Assembly: GCF_031157255.1 (NCBI RefSeq) | Contig: NZ_JAVIFX010000002.1 | Location: forward strand, 186,001 to 250,000 | Direction of reading: 5' to 3' | Length of the DNA: 64,000 nt | Source of the DNA: Bradyrhizobium sp. LHD-71 | GTDB taxonomy: Bacteria > Pseudomonadota > Alphaproteobacteria > Rhizobiales > Xanthobacteraceae | Part shown: one piece after another, positions 1 to 8,565 of the stretch | Layout of the letters: each line of letters opens with the position of its first letter | Numbering within the stretch: the first letter of the stretch is position 1 | Notes under the pieces: model-generated | Told to the model about the DNA's origin: nothing | Seen by the model: only the letters and a program-made list of their open reading frames with translations | The model's database searches: none | Program-made: the position numbers and the translations under genes

Positions 1-182
1 GCAGAGGCGGCGCGTGTGATAATGCGACGTGGGAACACGATCCGGTCGGACCCGCCAAGCATGCCTTGCGCGACTCCAAGCAGCGTATCCTTGCCGGCTC
101 CGCTCGGGCCGACCACCAACACCAGCGCGCCCGGGCCGATCCTCTCGTCGCGCGGGTGCGCTATCGTCGCGTGGTCGTTCAC
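1..182 (-). CDS. phnN: Ribose 1,5-bisphosphokinase PhnN, N-terminal part (runs off left edge)
   Basis: Only the first 60 codons are in the window. PhnN uses ATP to convert ribose 1,5-bisphosphate to PRPP, which returns the sugar product of C-P lyase to metabolism. The translation shows the P-loop GPSGAGKD at residues 25-32 and the early stretch [11 protein letters not shown] typical of this guanylate-kinase-like family. The GTG start at 182 overlaps the phnM stop in a GTGA junction, so it is the last visible gene of the leftward phn operon. Family assignment rests on the P-loop region plus context, because the rest of the protein is missing. Confidence 0.85.
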   Translation of the reverse strand, partial: MNDHATIAHPRDERIGPGALVLVVGPSGAGKDTLLGVAQGMLGGSDRIVFPRRIITRAAS

Positions 183-1336
183 GCCACCCGGTGACCTGCC
201 CGCCAGACGCTGCGCACGACCGGCACGCCGGCCGCAACGTGCACGCGGATCAGATCGGCGCGCTTGCCCTTGGCGATCTCCCCGCGGTCGCTCAGGCCAA
301 CCGCCTTAGCCGGCGCCTTGGTCACGGTCCGGACCGCTTCCGGCAGGGTGATCGAAGGGATGCGCTCGGGAAGCTGCAACGCCGCCATCAGCAGGCTCGA
401 TGGAATGTAGTCGGACGACAGTATGTCGAGATACCCTTGCTGCGCGAGATCAACTGCTGCGATGTTGCCTGAATGCGAGCCGCCGCGCACAACGTTCGGC
501 GCGCCCATCAGAATGCTGATGCCGGCCTCGTGCAATCCGCGCGCTGCCTCGAGCGTGGTCGGGAATTCCGCGACCGCCACCTTGCCGCGAACGGCATCGG
601 CGACGTTCTCGTCGGTCGTATCGTCATGGCTCGCAAGTGGAACGCCGTGGCGCTTCGCCAGCGCCACGAGTTCGCGCATATTGTTCTCGGCATATTTCTT
701 CTGGTACTCGAACCGTCGTGCGAACAGCTCGTCGAGCTGCGCGTCGTTCATGCCGCCCTTCTTGCCACGATAATACACGCGCAGCTTTTCCTCGTCGCGG
801 AACTGACGCTGGCCGGGCGTATGGTCCATCAGCGACATCAACCGCACGTCCGGCCGCGAAGCAAGCTGCGCCGCATCCTCCACCACCGTCGGCATTGGCA
901 CCTCGCAGCGCAGATGCAGGAAATGATCGGCGCGCAGCAGGTCCGCCTTGCGCGCGGTGTCAATGGCCCCCGCGAGCACTTGTGCCTGGCCGTCGACCTC
1001 CTCGGCGCCGTCTTCCCGCCAGACACGCAGCGAGTCCAGCACGGTGGTAATCCCGCTGGTCGCAAGCTGGCCGTCATAGGAGACAACTGCGGCAACCGGG
1101 TCCCAGTACACTTTTGGCCGCGGCACGTAGTGCGCTTCGATATGGTCCGTATGCAGCTCGATCAGGCCCGGCATGACCAGATCGCCCTTCATGTCCTCGC
1201 CGCGCTCGGGCGCATTGCCCTCGCCGATCTCGACGATCCCGCGGTGGGCGACGACGAGCCAACCGCGTTCGATCACGCGGTCGTCAAGCACGATCCTTGC
1301 ATTGGTGAGAATCATGTCGGCACGACTCGATTTCAT
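179..1336 (-). CDS. phnM: Alpha-D-ribose 1-methylphosphonate 5-triphosphate diphosphatase PhnM
   Basis: This amidohydrolase removes diphosphate from ribose 1-methylphosphonate 5-triphosphate to give the 5-phosphate used by PhnJ. It is 385 residues long, the usual PhnM length. Metal-site motifs are visible: LIELHTD near residue 60, [13 protein letters not shown] and ILSSDY. The family stretches [12 protein letters not shown] and [15 protein letters not shown] are also present. I chose the ATG at 1336 because GAGAGAAC precedes it at normal spacing; an upstream in-frame start would overlap phnL. It lies 22 bases after phnL and overlaps phnN. This is the canonical PhnM; a second, more divergent copy is at 11202. 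Confidence 0.95.
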   Translation of the reverse strand: MKSSRADMILTNARIVLDDRVIERGWLVVAHRGIVEIGEGNAPERGEDMKGDLVMPGLIELHTDHIEAHYVPRPKVYWDPVAAVVSYDGQLATSGITTVLDSLRVWREDGAEEVDGQAQVLAGAIDTARKADLLRADHFLHLRCEVPMPTVVEDAAQLASRPDVRLMSLMDHTPGQRQFRDEEKLRVYYRGKKGGMNDAQLDELFARRFEYQKKYAENNMRELVALAKRHGVPLASHDDTTDENVADAVRGKVAVAEFPTTLEAARGLHEAGISILMGAPNVVRGGSHSGNIAAVDLAQQGYLDILSSDYIPSSLLMAALQLPERIPSITLPEAVRTVTKAPAKAVGLSDRGEIAKGKRADLIRVHVAAGVPVVRSVWRAGHRVA

Positions 1337-1358
1337 CTGTTCTCTCACGCAGCTTTTC

Positions 1359-2069
1359 TCATGCAACGGCGGCAAATTTTGTGACATCCACGACCCGATC
1401 GGCAATCTGCTCGCGCACGTCATCGTCATGGACGATGGCCACCATCGCGACAGACTTCCGTTTCTTCTCCTCGATCAAGGCCACGACCACTGCTCGATTG
1501 GCGGCATCGAGCGACGCCGTCGGCTCGTCCAGCAAGAGCAGCGGCAGGTCGGGCAGAAAGCCACGGGCGATGTTGACGCGCTGCTGCTCGCCACCGGAGA
1601 AGGTCGACGGCGGTAGCATCCAAAGCCGCTCCGGAATATTGAGACGCCGCAGCAGGGCGCCGGCGCGCTCACGAGCCTCGTCGCGAGATACTCCAGCGAC
1701 GATCAACGGTTCGGCCACCACGTCCAGCGCCGCCACACGGGGAACCGCGCGCAGGAATTGACTGACGTAGCCAATCGTATTCTTCCGCAGATCAAGAATC
1801 TGGCGCGGCTCCGCGGCGGCGATGTCGACCACATTGCCCTGGTGGCGTACCGCGACCCGGCCGGAGTCGCAGCGATAGTTTCCGAAGATGATCTTCAGGA
1901 TCGATGACTTGCCGGCTCCGGATGGGCCGGAGAGCACCACGCACTCGCCCGGATGAGCGTCGAACGTGACGCCCGCGACCACAGGCAGGCGGATGCCGCC
2001 CTGCAGGTGCATCGTGAAGGTTTTGGCGGCGTCTTTGAGTTGAAGCATTGCAGTGTTGGCGCGTTCCAT
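1359..2069 (-). CDS. phnL: C-P lyase accessory ABC-type ATPase PhnL
   Basis: PhnL is an ABC-class ATPase that associates with the C-P lyase core rather than importing phosphonate. The 236-residue protein has Walker A GPSGAGKSS, the signature FSGGEQQRVNIARG, Walker B LLLLDEPTASLD and a late switch histidine in VAIVHDDD. No membrane partner lies beside it, unlike phnC. The ATG at 2069 follows the phnK stop by 12 bases and has GAGGGG about nine bases upstream. An internal Met seven codons later is an alternative start. Confidence 0.94.
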   Translation of the reverse strand: MERANTAMLQLKDAAKTFTMHLQGGIRLPVVAGVTFDAHPGECVVLSGPSGAGKSSILKIIFGNYRCDSGRVAVRHQGNVVDIAAAEPRQILDLRKNTIGYVSQFLRAVPRVAALDVVAEPLIVAGVSRDEARERAGALLRRLNIPERLWMLPPSTFSGGEQQRVNIARGFLPDLPLLLLDEPTASLDAANRAVVVALIEEKKRKSVAMVAIVHDDDVREQIADRVVDVTKFAAVA

Positions 2070-2081
2070 CTGATCAGCCCC

Positions 2082-2864
2082 TCACGCCGGCAGGATCGAA
2101 GAGACAAGCAACTGGGTATAGGGCTCGCGTGGATCGTCGAGCACCTGGTCGGTCAGACCGGTTTCGATCACCCGCCCCTCTTTCATCACCATGATCCGAT
2201 GCGAAAGCAGCCGCGCCACCGCGAGGTCGTGCGTGACGATGACGACGGCGAGCCCGAGCTCGGCGACAAGGTTTCGCAGGAGATCGAGCAGCCGCGCCTG
2301 TACCGAGACGTCGAGGCCGCCGGTCGGCTCGTCCATGAAAATCAGCCGCGGTTCGGTGACGAGGTTGCGGGCGATCTGCAACCGCTGCCGCATGCCGCCC
2401 GAATAGGTGTGCGGCGAGTCGTCGATGCGACCGACCTCGATCTCGACGCGTTCCAGCCAGGATTGCGCGGACTTGCGGATACGGCCGTAGTGCTCCCAGC
2501 CGACCGCCATCAGCCGCTCGCCGACGTTGGCGCCGGCCGAGACCTTCATGCGGAGCCCCATCGCCGGATCCTGGTGCACATAACCCCAGTCGGTGCGATA
2601 CAGAAAGCGTCGCTCCGCCTCGCCCAACGTGGCGAGATCCCGCGTCACGCCATCGCGCATGCGATAGCAGACGCGACCCGCGGTCGGCGCCATCTGCGTG
2701 GACAGCAGTTGCAGCAACGTGGACTTGCCCGAACCCGACTCGCCGACGATCGCCAGCACCTCGCCCTCATAGAGATTGAACGAGACGTCGCGGCAGCCAA
2801 GCTGCCGTCCATAGCTCTTGCCAAGACCTTCGGTCATGAGCAGCGGCTGATCCATCATGCTCAT
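2082..2864 (-). CDS. phnK: C-P lyase accessory ABC-type ATPase PhnK
   Basis: PhnK is an ABC-class ATPase that docks on the PhnGHIJ core complex. It shows Walker A GESGSGKST, the signature YSGGMRQRLQIARN, Walker B LIFMDEPTGGLD and switch region VIVTHDL. Its mid-region YRTDWGYVHQDP is typical of PhnK. I placed the start at 2864 (MSMMDQPLL), where an ATGA overlap couples it to the phnJ stop. The frame stays open further upstream, but that part reads as arginine-rich noise inside phnJ. The protein is 260 residues, close to the family norm. Confidence 0.95.
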   Translation of the reverse strand: MSMMDQPLLMTEGLGKSYGRQLGCRDVSFNLYEGEVLAIVGESGSGKSTLLQLLSTQMAPTAGRVCYRMRDGVTRDLATLGEAERRFLYRTDWGYVHQDPAMGLRMKVSAGANVGERLMAVGWEHYGRIRKSAQSWLERVEIEVGRIDDSPHTYSGGMRQRLQIARNLVTEPRLIFMDEPTGGLDVSVQARLLDLLRNLVAELGLAVVIVTHDLAVARLLSHRIMVMKEGRVIETGLTDQVLDDPREPYTQLLVSSILPA

Positions 2865-3727
2865 GCCAGCGCCTCCGGTTGCACACCGCGGTGGCCGTCG
2901 GCGCGGCGTGTCTCGCAATGGTCGGTATCGGAGCAGACGAACATGCGTCCGCCCCTGTCGTCGATCACGACCTCGTCCAGATAGGAATCGGTGGCGCCGC
3001 ACAATGCGCACGGCGCCTCGTGCCGATAGCGCTCAAACGGATGATCCTCGAAGTCTAGCGACACGACGGTCGTATGGGGCGGAACCGCATAAATGCGCTT
3101 TTCGCGGCCCGCACCGAACAATTGCAACGCCGGACAATCGTCCATCTTGGGATTGTCGAACTTCGGCGTCGGCGAAGGGTCCATCACATAGCGCGCATTG
3201 ACTTTCACCGGGTAGGCATAGCTCGTCGCGATGTGGCCGTGATGGGCGATATCTTCGTAGAGTTTGACATGCATCAGACCGTACTCGGCAAGCGCATGCA
3301 TGCGGCGCGTTTCGGTCTCACGCGGCTCGAGGAAGCGCAGGGGTTCCGGGATCGGCACCTGATAGACCAGAACCTGGTGCTCCTGAAGCGGCGCCTCCGG
3401 AATCCGGTGACGCGTCTGGATGACAGTCGCCTCCGATGTCGTCGTGGTCGTGGCCACGCCCGCAGTCTTCTCGAAGAATTTGCGGATCGAGATCGCGTTG
3501 GTGGTATCGTCGGAGCCCTGATCGATCACCTTCAGCGTGTCGTCCGGACCGAGGATCGCCGCCGTGACCTGCACGCCACCCGTGCCCCAGCCATAGGGCA
3601 TCGGCATCTCGCGACTTGCGAACGGCACCTGATAACCGGGAATCGCGATCGCCTTCAGTATCGCGCGGCGGATCATCCGCTTGGTCTGCTCATCCAGATA
3701 GGCAAAGTTGTATGCGGGCGCGTTCAT
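2861..3727 (-). CDS. phnJ: Carbon-phosphorus lyase PhnJ, radical SAM catalytic subunit
   Basis: PhnJ cleaves the C-P bond of ribose 1-phosphonate 5-phosphate, releasing alkane and the 1,2-cyclic phosphate, using S-adenosylmethionine and a 4Fe-4S cluster. Near the C-terminus the four essential cysteines are spaced C-x2-C-x21-C-x5-C (CALC, FVC, DHC), as in the characterised enzyme. A glycine-rich stretch MPYGWGTGGVQ is near residue 45. The length of 288 residues fits the family. The gene is joined by ATGA overlaps to phnI upstream and phnK downstream, so it is translationally coupled in the core operon. Confidence 0.97.
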   Translation of the reverse strand: MNAPAYNFAYLDEQTKRMIRRAILKAIAIPGYQVPFASREMPMPYGWGTGGVQVTAAILGPDDTLKVIDQGSDDTTNAISIRKFFEKTAGVATTTTTSEATVIQTRHRIPEAPLQEHQVLVYQVPIPEPLRFLEPRETETRRMHALAEYGLMHVKLYEDIAHHGHIATSYAYPVKVNARYVMDPSPTPKFDNPKMDDCPALQLFGAGREKRIYAVPPHTTVVSLDFEDHPFERYRHEAPCALCGATDSYLDEVVIDDRGGRMFVCSDTDHCETRRADGHRGVQPEALA

Positions 3728-4845
3728 TCCGCGGCCTCCTGCAGTTGCGGGTCGCGTTCACCCTGCGCCTCGGCAAACTCGCGCCGCAGCTTGCGGATCA
3801 GGCCGAGCTCCGACTGGAAGTCGACATAGTGCGGCAGCTTCAAATGCTCGACGAATCCGGTCGCCTGCACGTTGTCAGAATGTGACAGCACGAACTCCTC
3901 ATCCTGCGCCGGCGCCTTGACGTCGTCGCCAAACTCGCGTGCGCGCAACGCACGATCGACGAGCGCCATCGACATGGACTTGCGCTCGGACTGACCAAAC
4001 GCCAGGCCGTAACCGCGGGTGAAGCACGGCGGCTCGCTCGCCGATCCCTTGAACTGATTGACCATCTGACACTCGGTGACGGTGATGCGGCCGAGCGGCA
4101 CGGCGAAGCCGACCTCCTCGGCCAGGAATTCCACCTCAACCTCGCCAAGCCGGATTTCGCCTACGAACGGGTGCGTCCGCCCGTAGCCGCGCTGGGTCGA
4201 GTAGCCCAGCGCCAGCAGGAAACCCTCGTCGCCGCGCGCCAGGTTCTGCAGCCGAAGATCGCGATCCGCGGGGAAATTCAGCGGTTCGCGCGTGAGATCC
4301 CCAACCGGTGCACCTTCGTCTGCGACCGGCGACGGTTCGATCAATCCGTCGTGTCCGAGGATGTCGGTGACGCGCGGCATCGGCGCCGCATCAGTTGCCG
4401 CGTCGCTATCGGCCGCGGCCGGCGCCTCGGGCGCGGACGTGCCGGCGAGCGACGGATCGAGCAAGCGGTGCGTGTAATCGAACGTCGGACCAAGGATCTG
4501 TCCGCCGGGAATATCCTTGAAGGTCGCAGAGATCCTGCGGCGGACCTGCATCGCGCCGGTCTCGACGGGCTCGGATGTCCCAAACCGCGGCAAGGTCGCA
4601 CGGAACGCGCGTGCGAGAAAAATCGCCTCGATCAGGTCACCGCGCGCTTGCTTGATCGCCAGAGCCGCAAGCTCGCGATCGTAGAGCGACCCCTCGGTCA
4701 TCACACGATCGACCGCCAGACTCAGTTGCTCGGAAATCTGCTTGAGCGACAGCTCCGGCACCGACGCATCGCCTCGTCGCTCGTGCGCGAGCAGCCGATG
4801 CGCGTTTTCGATGGCGCGCTCGCCACCCTTGACTGCAACATACAT
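3724..4845 (-). CDS. phnI: C-P lyase subunit PhnI (purine ribosyl phosphonate synthase component)
   Basis: PhnI, with PhnG, PhnH and PhnL, transfers the phosphonate onto the ribose of ATP with loss of adenine. It is 373 residues and starts MYVAVKGGE, the family-typical N-terminus. Further hallmarks are DRVMTEGSLYD, FLARAFRATLPRF and the late stretch DNVQATGFVEHLKLPHYVDFQSEL. It begins two bases after phnH and ends in an ATGA overlap with phnJ. An acidic, alanine-rich insert near residues 140-150 is probably a loop. Confidence 0.96.
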   Translation of the reverse strand: MYVAVKGGERAIENAHRLLAHERRGDASVPELSLKQISEQLSLAVDRVMTEGSLYDRELAALAIKQARGDLIEAIFLARAFRATLPRFGTSEPVETGAMQVRRRISATFKDIPGGQILGPTFDYTHRLLDPSLAGTSAPEAPAAADSDAATDAAPMPRVTDILGHDGLIEPSPVADEGAPVGDLTREPLNFPADRDLRLQNLARGDEGFLLALGYSTQRGYGRTHPFVGEIRLGEVEVEFLAEEVGFAVPLGRITVTECQMVNQFKGSASEPPCFTRGYGLAFGQSERKSMSMALVDRALRAREFGDDVKAPAQDEEFVLSHSDNVQATGFVEHLKLPHYVDFQSELGLIRKLRREFAEAQGERDPQLQEAAE

Positions 4846-4847
4846 CG

Positions 4848-5447
4848 TCAGGCCCTCGTAACGATTGTGGTGCGCGGCAGTGCCGCGACGTGATTGTCGG
4901 CGACAAGCAGCAAGTCCACGCCGCGCGGAAACAATGCGCGGTTGGCGGCGTGCTGCATCACGAAATCCTCAGGCAATCCTCCGACGCGAAGGCTTGCCGT
5001 GCCGCGAATGCCAGGACCGCTCAGGACCAGTTCAGGTCCGCCGGTCAACGTCGCGGCCTGCAGGATCAACGTGGTCGAACGATCCGGATAGTCCGGCGTG
5101 CCAAGCGCAAAGCTCTCGAAAGGCGGTGCCGCGCTTGCGTCTGCGACCAGCGCGAACGTACACTGGGCCTGATCGGCGACAATGGGACAGCCGGTGTTGA
5201 AGCGCAGCCAGGCCGCGACTGCCTCCGACGACGCAAGCGGCGCGTCCATCCAAACCGGCGTGTCATGATCGAACAGGGTCAGCGCGATCGCAGCCGCGGC
5301 TTGTGACAGCGGCGCTGGTGCACCGGCGATCTCGGGAATGACCTCGATCGAGCCGGGCCGTGCGGTTGCATCCATCACCCGACGAAAAGTCGACTGCGCG
5401 GCGATCACCGCAGCTCCAATGCTTGATGCCTCTTGCACCGATTGCAT
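4848..5447 (-). CDS. phnH: C-P lyase subunit PhnH
   Basis: PhnH is a PLP-transferase-fold protein without cofactor that forms the dimeric centre of the PhnGHIJ complex. The 199-residue product has the family features STFRRVMDATARPGSI near the N-terminus, FNTGCPIV centrally, LSGPGIRG, and FPRGVDLLLV near the end. It is packed between phnG (two-base gap) and phnI (two-base gap), the invariant order of this operon. The ATG at 5447 gives the expected size. Confidence 0.95.
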   Translation of the reverse strand: MQSVQEASSIGAAVIAAQSTFRRVMDATARPGSIEVIPEIAGAPAPLSQAAAAIALTLFDHDTPVWMDAPLASSEAVAAWLRFNTGCPIVADQAQCTFALVADASAAPPFESFALGTPDYPDRSTTLILQAATLTGGPELVLSGPGIRGTASLRVGGLPEDFVMQHAANRALFPRGVDLLLVADNHVAALPRTTIVTRA

Positions 5448-5449
5448 GA

Positions 5450-5914
5450 CTATCCCTCGCCTCTGACCAGGGTGAAAAAGTTGACCCGCGTCGCCGCAGT
5501 CTCGGCGTCCTGCTGCTGGCGGCGCGCTGCCATCGCCCGCTCCAGCGGCTGCACGACCGCGTCGAGAACGTGCGCGCAGTCAGCGGACTGAATCATCGCG
5601 TCGCAGACTGCTATCAGCTTGGCCTTGTGGGGATCGCGGCCGAGCACGTAGGCGAAGCCGACCTCGCCACCGGCGAGCTTGACGGCGGCGCGCGTAACAG
5701 TCGCTTCGCCGAGATTGAACGGCGAACCGTCACCGCCGATCCGACCGCGCACCATCACCAGACCATTCTCCGGTGCGCGCAGCTCCTGATACGGAGGAAC
5801 CGTCAGCACGGACATGTGCTCGGCGATATCGTCCAGACAGGAATCGGCCAGCACAGCCATCGCTCTGCGGCGCAACGTGGTGATCTCATCGTTCGTCGCG
5901 CCAGCTGCAGTCAT
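5450..5914 (-). CDS. phnG: C-P lyase subunit PhnG
   Basis: PhnG is the small subunit of the C-P lyase core. The 154-residue protein carries family motifs PPYQELRAPENGLVMVRGRIGGDGSPFNLGEATVT (read in two parts), VGFAYVLGRDPHKA and a Q-rich C-terminal helix. It is the first gene of the leftward phnGHIJKLMN operon and diverges from phnF across a 121-base region. That region holds a Pho-box-like repeat and a strong palindrome. Low-phosphate induction with PhnF modulation is inferred from those sites. Confidence 0.95.
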   Translation of the reverse strand: MTAAGATNDEITTLRRRAMAVLADSCLDDIAEHMSVLTVPPYQELRAPENGLVMVRGRIGGDGSPFNLGEATVTRAAVKLAGGEVGFAYVLGRDPHKAKLIAVCDAMIQSADCAHVLDAVVQPLERAMAARRQQQDAETAATRVNFFTLVRGEG

Positions 5915-5932
5915 CGCTCAATTCGTCCTTGC

Positions 5933-5960
5933 CAAGTTGTCTATGATCGTAGACAACTTG
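5933..5960. promoter_or_regulatory. 28-base palindrome, candidate PhnF operator
   Basis: Two perfect 11-base arms, CAAGTTGTCTA and TAGACAACTTG, flank the six-base centre TGATCG between phnG and phnF. HutC-subfamily GntR regulators bind inverted repeats with GT...TA...AC character, and the GTCTA/TAGAC half sites fit that type. It lies 19 bases upstream of the phnG start and 75 upstream of phnF, so occupancy could block both. Binding by PhnF is inferred from position and symmetry. Confidence 0.7.
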
Positions 5961-5970
5961 ACCGGCAAAG

Positions 5971-5992
5971 GCAAATGACCATTTGATGACAA
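5971..5992 (-). promoter_or_regulatory. Pho box upstream of phnG
   Basis: Read on the minus strand, TTGTCAT-CAAA-TGGTCAT is two seven-base units spaced 11 bases apart, the architecture of a PhoB binding site (consensus CTGTCAT repeats). It ends 56 bases upstream of the phnG ATG, a suitable position for activation. It is one of three such sites in the phn locus. Confidence 0.7.
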
Positions 5993-6035
5993 ATCACACC
6001 TTCCCGCTGCGTCCGCGGGCTCGAAAAGCGCGTCG

Positions 6036-6770
6036 ATGAACAACAAGCCTGATATCGAAGCCTCTGGCGTTGCCCTGTGGCGGCGCGTCGCCGACGCGAT
6101 CGAGCACGGCATTGCCGACGGGCGCTATGCGGCGGGCGCGCGGTTGCCGAGCGAAACCGAGATCGCCGAGACCTTTCGCGTCAACCGCCACACGGTGCGG
6201 CGCGCGCTGGCGGCGCTTGCCGAACGCGGCCTCGTTCGCGCCGAGCGCGGCAGCGGCACCTATGTCGAGGCGCCGCGTATCGCCTACCCGCTTCGCTCGC
6301 GCACGCGCTTTTCAGAGAACATCGGCGCCGGCGGCCGCGAGGCGCGCGCGCAACTGATCAGCCATGCCCTGGAGGATGCAGACCGCACGCTTGCAAAGCG
6401 CCTCGGTCTCAAGACCGGCGCGCCGCTGGTGCGGCTCGAGACCCTGCGCTTTGCCGACCGTACGCCGATCAGCACGGCGACGACGTGGCTGCCCGCTGAG
6501 CGCTTCCCCGATGCCGGGCGCGTCTACGAGCGACAGTGCTCAATGACGCGAACGCTCGCCCATTATGGCATCAAGGACTACCGGCGCGCCGAGACCCGCC
6601 TGACCGCCGCGATCGTCGAGCCAGCGGATGCTGCGCGGCTTGACCTCGCGCTCGGACGACCGATCCTGCTGACGGAAAGCACCGACACCGATTTGAGCGG
6701 CAGGCCGCTCCTGACCAGCCGGACACGCTTCGCCGCGGAACGCATCCAGTTCGTGGTCGAGAATCAGTGA
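6036..6770 (+). CDS. phnF: GntR/HutC-family phosphonate regulator PhnF
   Basis: This 244-residue protein has an N-terminal winged helix-turn-helix (LPSETEIAETFRVNRHTVRRALAAL read in parts, residues about 37-65, then GSGTYVE) and a C-terminal UTRA ligand-binding domain starting near residue 90. That layout is the HutC subfamily, and placement between the phnG and phnC operons identifies it as PhnF. It probably represses phn genes until a phosphonate-derived or phosphate ligand releases it. Its 3-prime end overlaps the convergent phnE by seven bases. Confidence 0.9.
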   Translation: MNNKPDIEASGVALWRRVADAIEHGIADGRYAAGARLPSETEIAETFRVNRHTVRRALAALAERGLVRAERGSGTYVEAPRIAYPLRSRTRFSENIGAGGREARAQLISHALEDADRTLAKRLGLKTGAPLVRLETLRFADRTPISTATTWLPAERFPDAGRVYERQCSMTRTLAHYGIKDYRRAETRLTAAIVEPADAARLDLALGRPILLTESTDTDLSGRPLLTSRTRFAAERIQFVVENQ

Positions 6771-7627
6771 GACGCGGCGGCCTTGCCGATGATCGCGAAC
6801 CGCAATCGCGATGACAGCCAGTCGATCAGCGCGACCGTCACGAGGATCAGGAGGATGATGAAGGCAACCTTCTGCCATTCCAGCACGCGGATCTGCTCGG
6901 AGAGCTGCGCGCCGATTCCGCCGGCACCGACAATGCCGATGATGGTCGCCGAGCGCGTGTTCGACTCGAAGTAATAGAGGACCTGGCTCGCGAGTACCGG
7001 AACGACCTGCGGCAACAGGCCGAAGCGAACGCCGTGCACATGATCGCCGCCGGTCGACAGCACGCCCTCGACCGGGCGCTTGTCGGCTGTTTCGATTGCC
7101 TCCGAGAAAAGCTTGCCGAAGCTTCCGAAGTCGCTGCACATCAGTGCCAGAATTCCAGCAAACGGACCGAGCCCGACGACGCTGACCCAGATCAGCGCCC
7201 AGATGAGCGTGTCGACGCCGCGAACGGTGTCGAGCCAGCGTCGGGCCAGGAAATGCACGATGCGATTCGCCACCACGTTGCGGGCGGCGAGCAAGGCCAT
7301 CGGGAAAGCGAGCAACGCGCCACCGAAGGTGCCGAGAAGCGAGATCGACAGCGTCTCACCCATCGCCTTGAGGTAGATCAGCGTCTTTTCCCACGATCCC
7401 GGATCGGGCGGCAGCATGGTCCAGATGAAATCGCCGAGCTGAGCCGTACCAGGAATCAGCCGCGAGAATGGAATCTCGAGCTGGACAAGGCCTGCGACAA
7501 ACAGCGCCGCCATTGCCAGGACCGCGCCGATAGCCAGGCCGCGGCTCTGCCAGTCGGTCCGGAACTGTCCCGGAAAGCGCGCTTCAATGCCGGCCCGGCT
7601 CGCGAACAGGTTGGGACCTTCGCTCAC
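6764..7627 (-). CDS. phnE: Phosphonate ABC transporter permease PhnE (second copy)
   Basis: This 287-residue inner-membrane permease moves phosphonates through the PhnCDE importer. Hydrophobic segments are visible near residues 32-52 (AIGAVLAMAALFVAGLV), 95-125 and 145-170, with more toward the C-terminus. The cytoplasmic coupling loop GVLSTGGDHVHGVRFGLLPQ matches PhnE. It starts in an ATGA-like four-base overlap with the preceding phnE, so the two permeases are co-translated and probably form a heterodimer. It is the last gene of the phnCDEE operon. Confidence 0.92.
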   Translation of the reverse strand: MSEGPNLFASRAGIEARFPGQFRTDWQSRGLAIGAVLAMAALFVAGLVQLEIPFSRLIPGTAQLGDFIWTMLPPDPGSWEKTLIYLKAMGETLSISLLGTFGGALLAFPMALLAARNVVANRIVHFLARRWLDTVRGVDTLIWALIWVSVVGLGPFAGILALMCSDFGSFGKLFSEAIETADKRPVEGVLSTGGDHVHGVRFGLLPQVVPVLASQVLYYFESNTRSATIIGIVGAGGIGAQLSEQIRVLEWQKVAFIILLILVTVALIDWLSSRLRFAIIGKAAASH

Positions 7628-8523
7628 GACCGCGCCTCCATGCCGATCAGCCGGTGCCGCACGCGTTCGGTAAACCAGTCGATAATCATCACGGTGATGA
7701 TTACCAGAACGAGAATGGCGCTGACGTCGGTGTAGTAAAACTTGCGAACGGCCTCGATCAGGTCCTGCCCTATGCCGCCGGCACCGACGAACCCCATCAC
7801 TGCTGCCCCGCGCACGTTGATCTCGAAACGAAGCAGTCCATAACTGACGAAATTGGAAAGCACCTGCGGCAGCACCGCAAACCGGATGCGCTCGAACCAG
7901 TTGCCGCCGGACGCCGCGACCCCCTCCACCGGTTTCGGATCGATATTCTCAACCACCTCGGCGAACAGCTTGCCGAGCGCGCCGGTCGTGTGAATGGTAA
8001 GGGCCAGCACGCCCGGAAGCGGCCCGAGCCCATAAGCCAGCACGAAGATCAGTGCAAAGACGATCTCGGGAACGGTCCGGCAGAATTCAAGCGTGCGGCG
8101 GGCCGTGAATACGATTGCTCGCGATTTAACCAGATTGGCCGATGCGAGGAAACACAGGCAGAAGCCGAAGATCGCACCGGTAAGCGTCCCCACATAGGCG
8201 ATCAAGATTGTATCGCCGAGCAATCGCAGCCAGCGCTTCAAACCCCAGAACCATTCGGCGATGTCCGCCCAGAACGTTTCGAGTGAAATTTTCGGAATGG
8301 TGTTCGCGAAATACGCGAAGAAGCGCCAGAAATTATGGGTGAACTTATCGAGTGCGACCTCTCCCATCCATGCGGACAAGCCGATCGCCACCGCGAAGAG
8401 GACGGTGCCGAGCACAAAACGCCGTCGCTTGGCGGCAACGGCGTCCGCGTAGGCGCGCATCAGCGGTTGAAGCTGCGCCTGGGGGAGATGGGGGACCGCG
8501 ACCGACATCTGCGTTCGTGACAA
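7624..8523 (-). CDS. phnE: Phosphonate ABC transporter permease PhnE (first copy)
   Basis: This 299-residue PhnE paralogue has about six membrane spans. The first (FVLGTVLFAVAIGLSAW) follows a 30-residue cytoplasmic tail. The EAA-type coupling loop reads GVAASGGNWFERIRFAVLPQ and is followed by GFVGAGGIGQDLIEAVR. It diverges clearly from the downstream paralogue but shares the VGAGGIG region, which is consistent with an old duplication. It lies 42 bases after phnD. Confidence 0.92.
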   Translation of the reverse strand: MSRTQMSVAVPHLPQAQLQPLMRAYADAVAAKRRRFVLGTVLFAVAIGLSAWMGEVALDKFTHNFWRFFAYFANTIPKISLETFWADIAEWFWGLKRWLRLLGDTILIAYVGTLTGAIFGFCLCFLASANLVKSRAIVFTARRTLEFCRTVPEIVFALIFVLAYGLGPLPGVLALTIHTTGALGKLFAEVVENIDPKPVEGVAASGGNWFERIRFAVLPQVLSNFVSYGLLRFEINVRGAAVMGFVGAGGIGQDLIEAVRKFYYTDVSAILVLVIITVMIIDWFTERVRHRLIGMEARS

Positions 8524-8565
8524 GGGGCGGACAGCACGCGAGCCGGCCGCCCCGCACGATGAGCG

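Noticed and set aside
473-2984. Long open frames on the plus strand opposite phnM, phnL and phnK
   Set aside because: They are antisense to well-supported phn genes, have arginine/histidine-rich compositions and show no domain. They result from GC-rich third codon positions.
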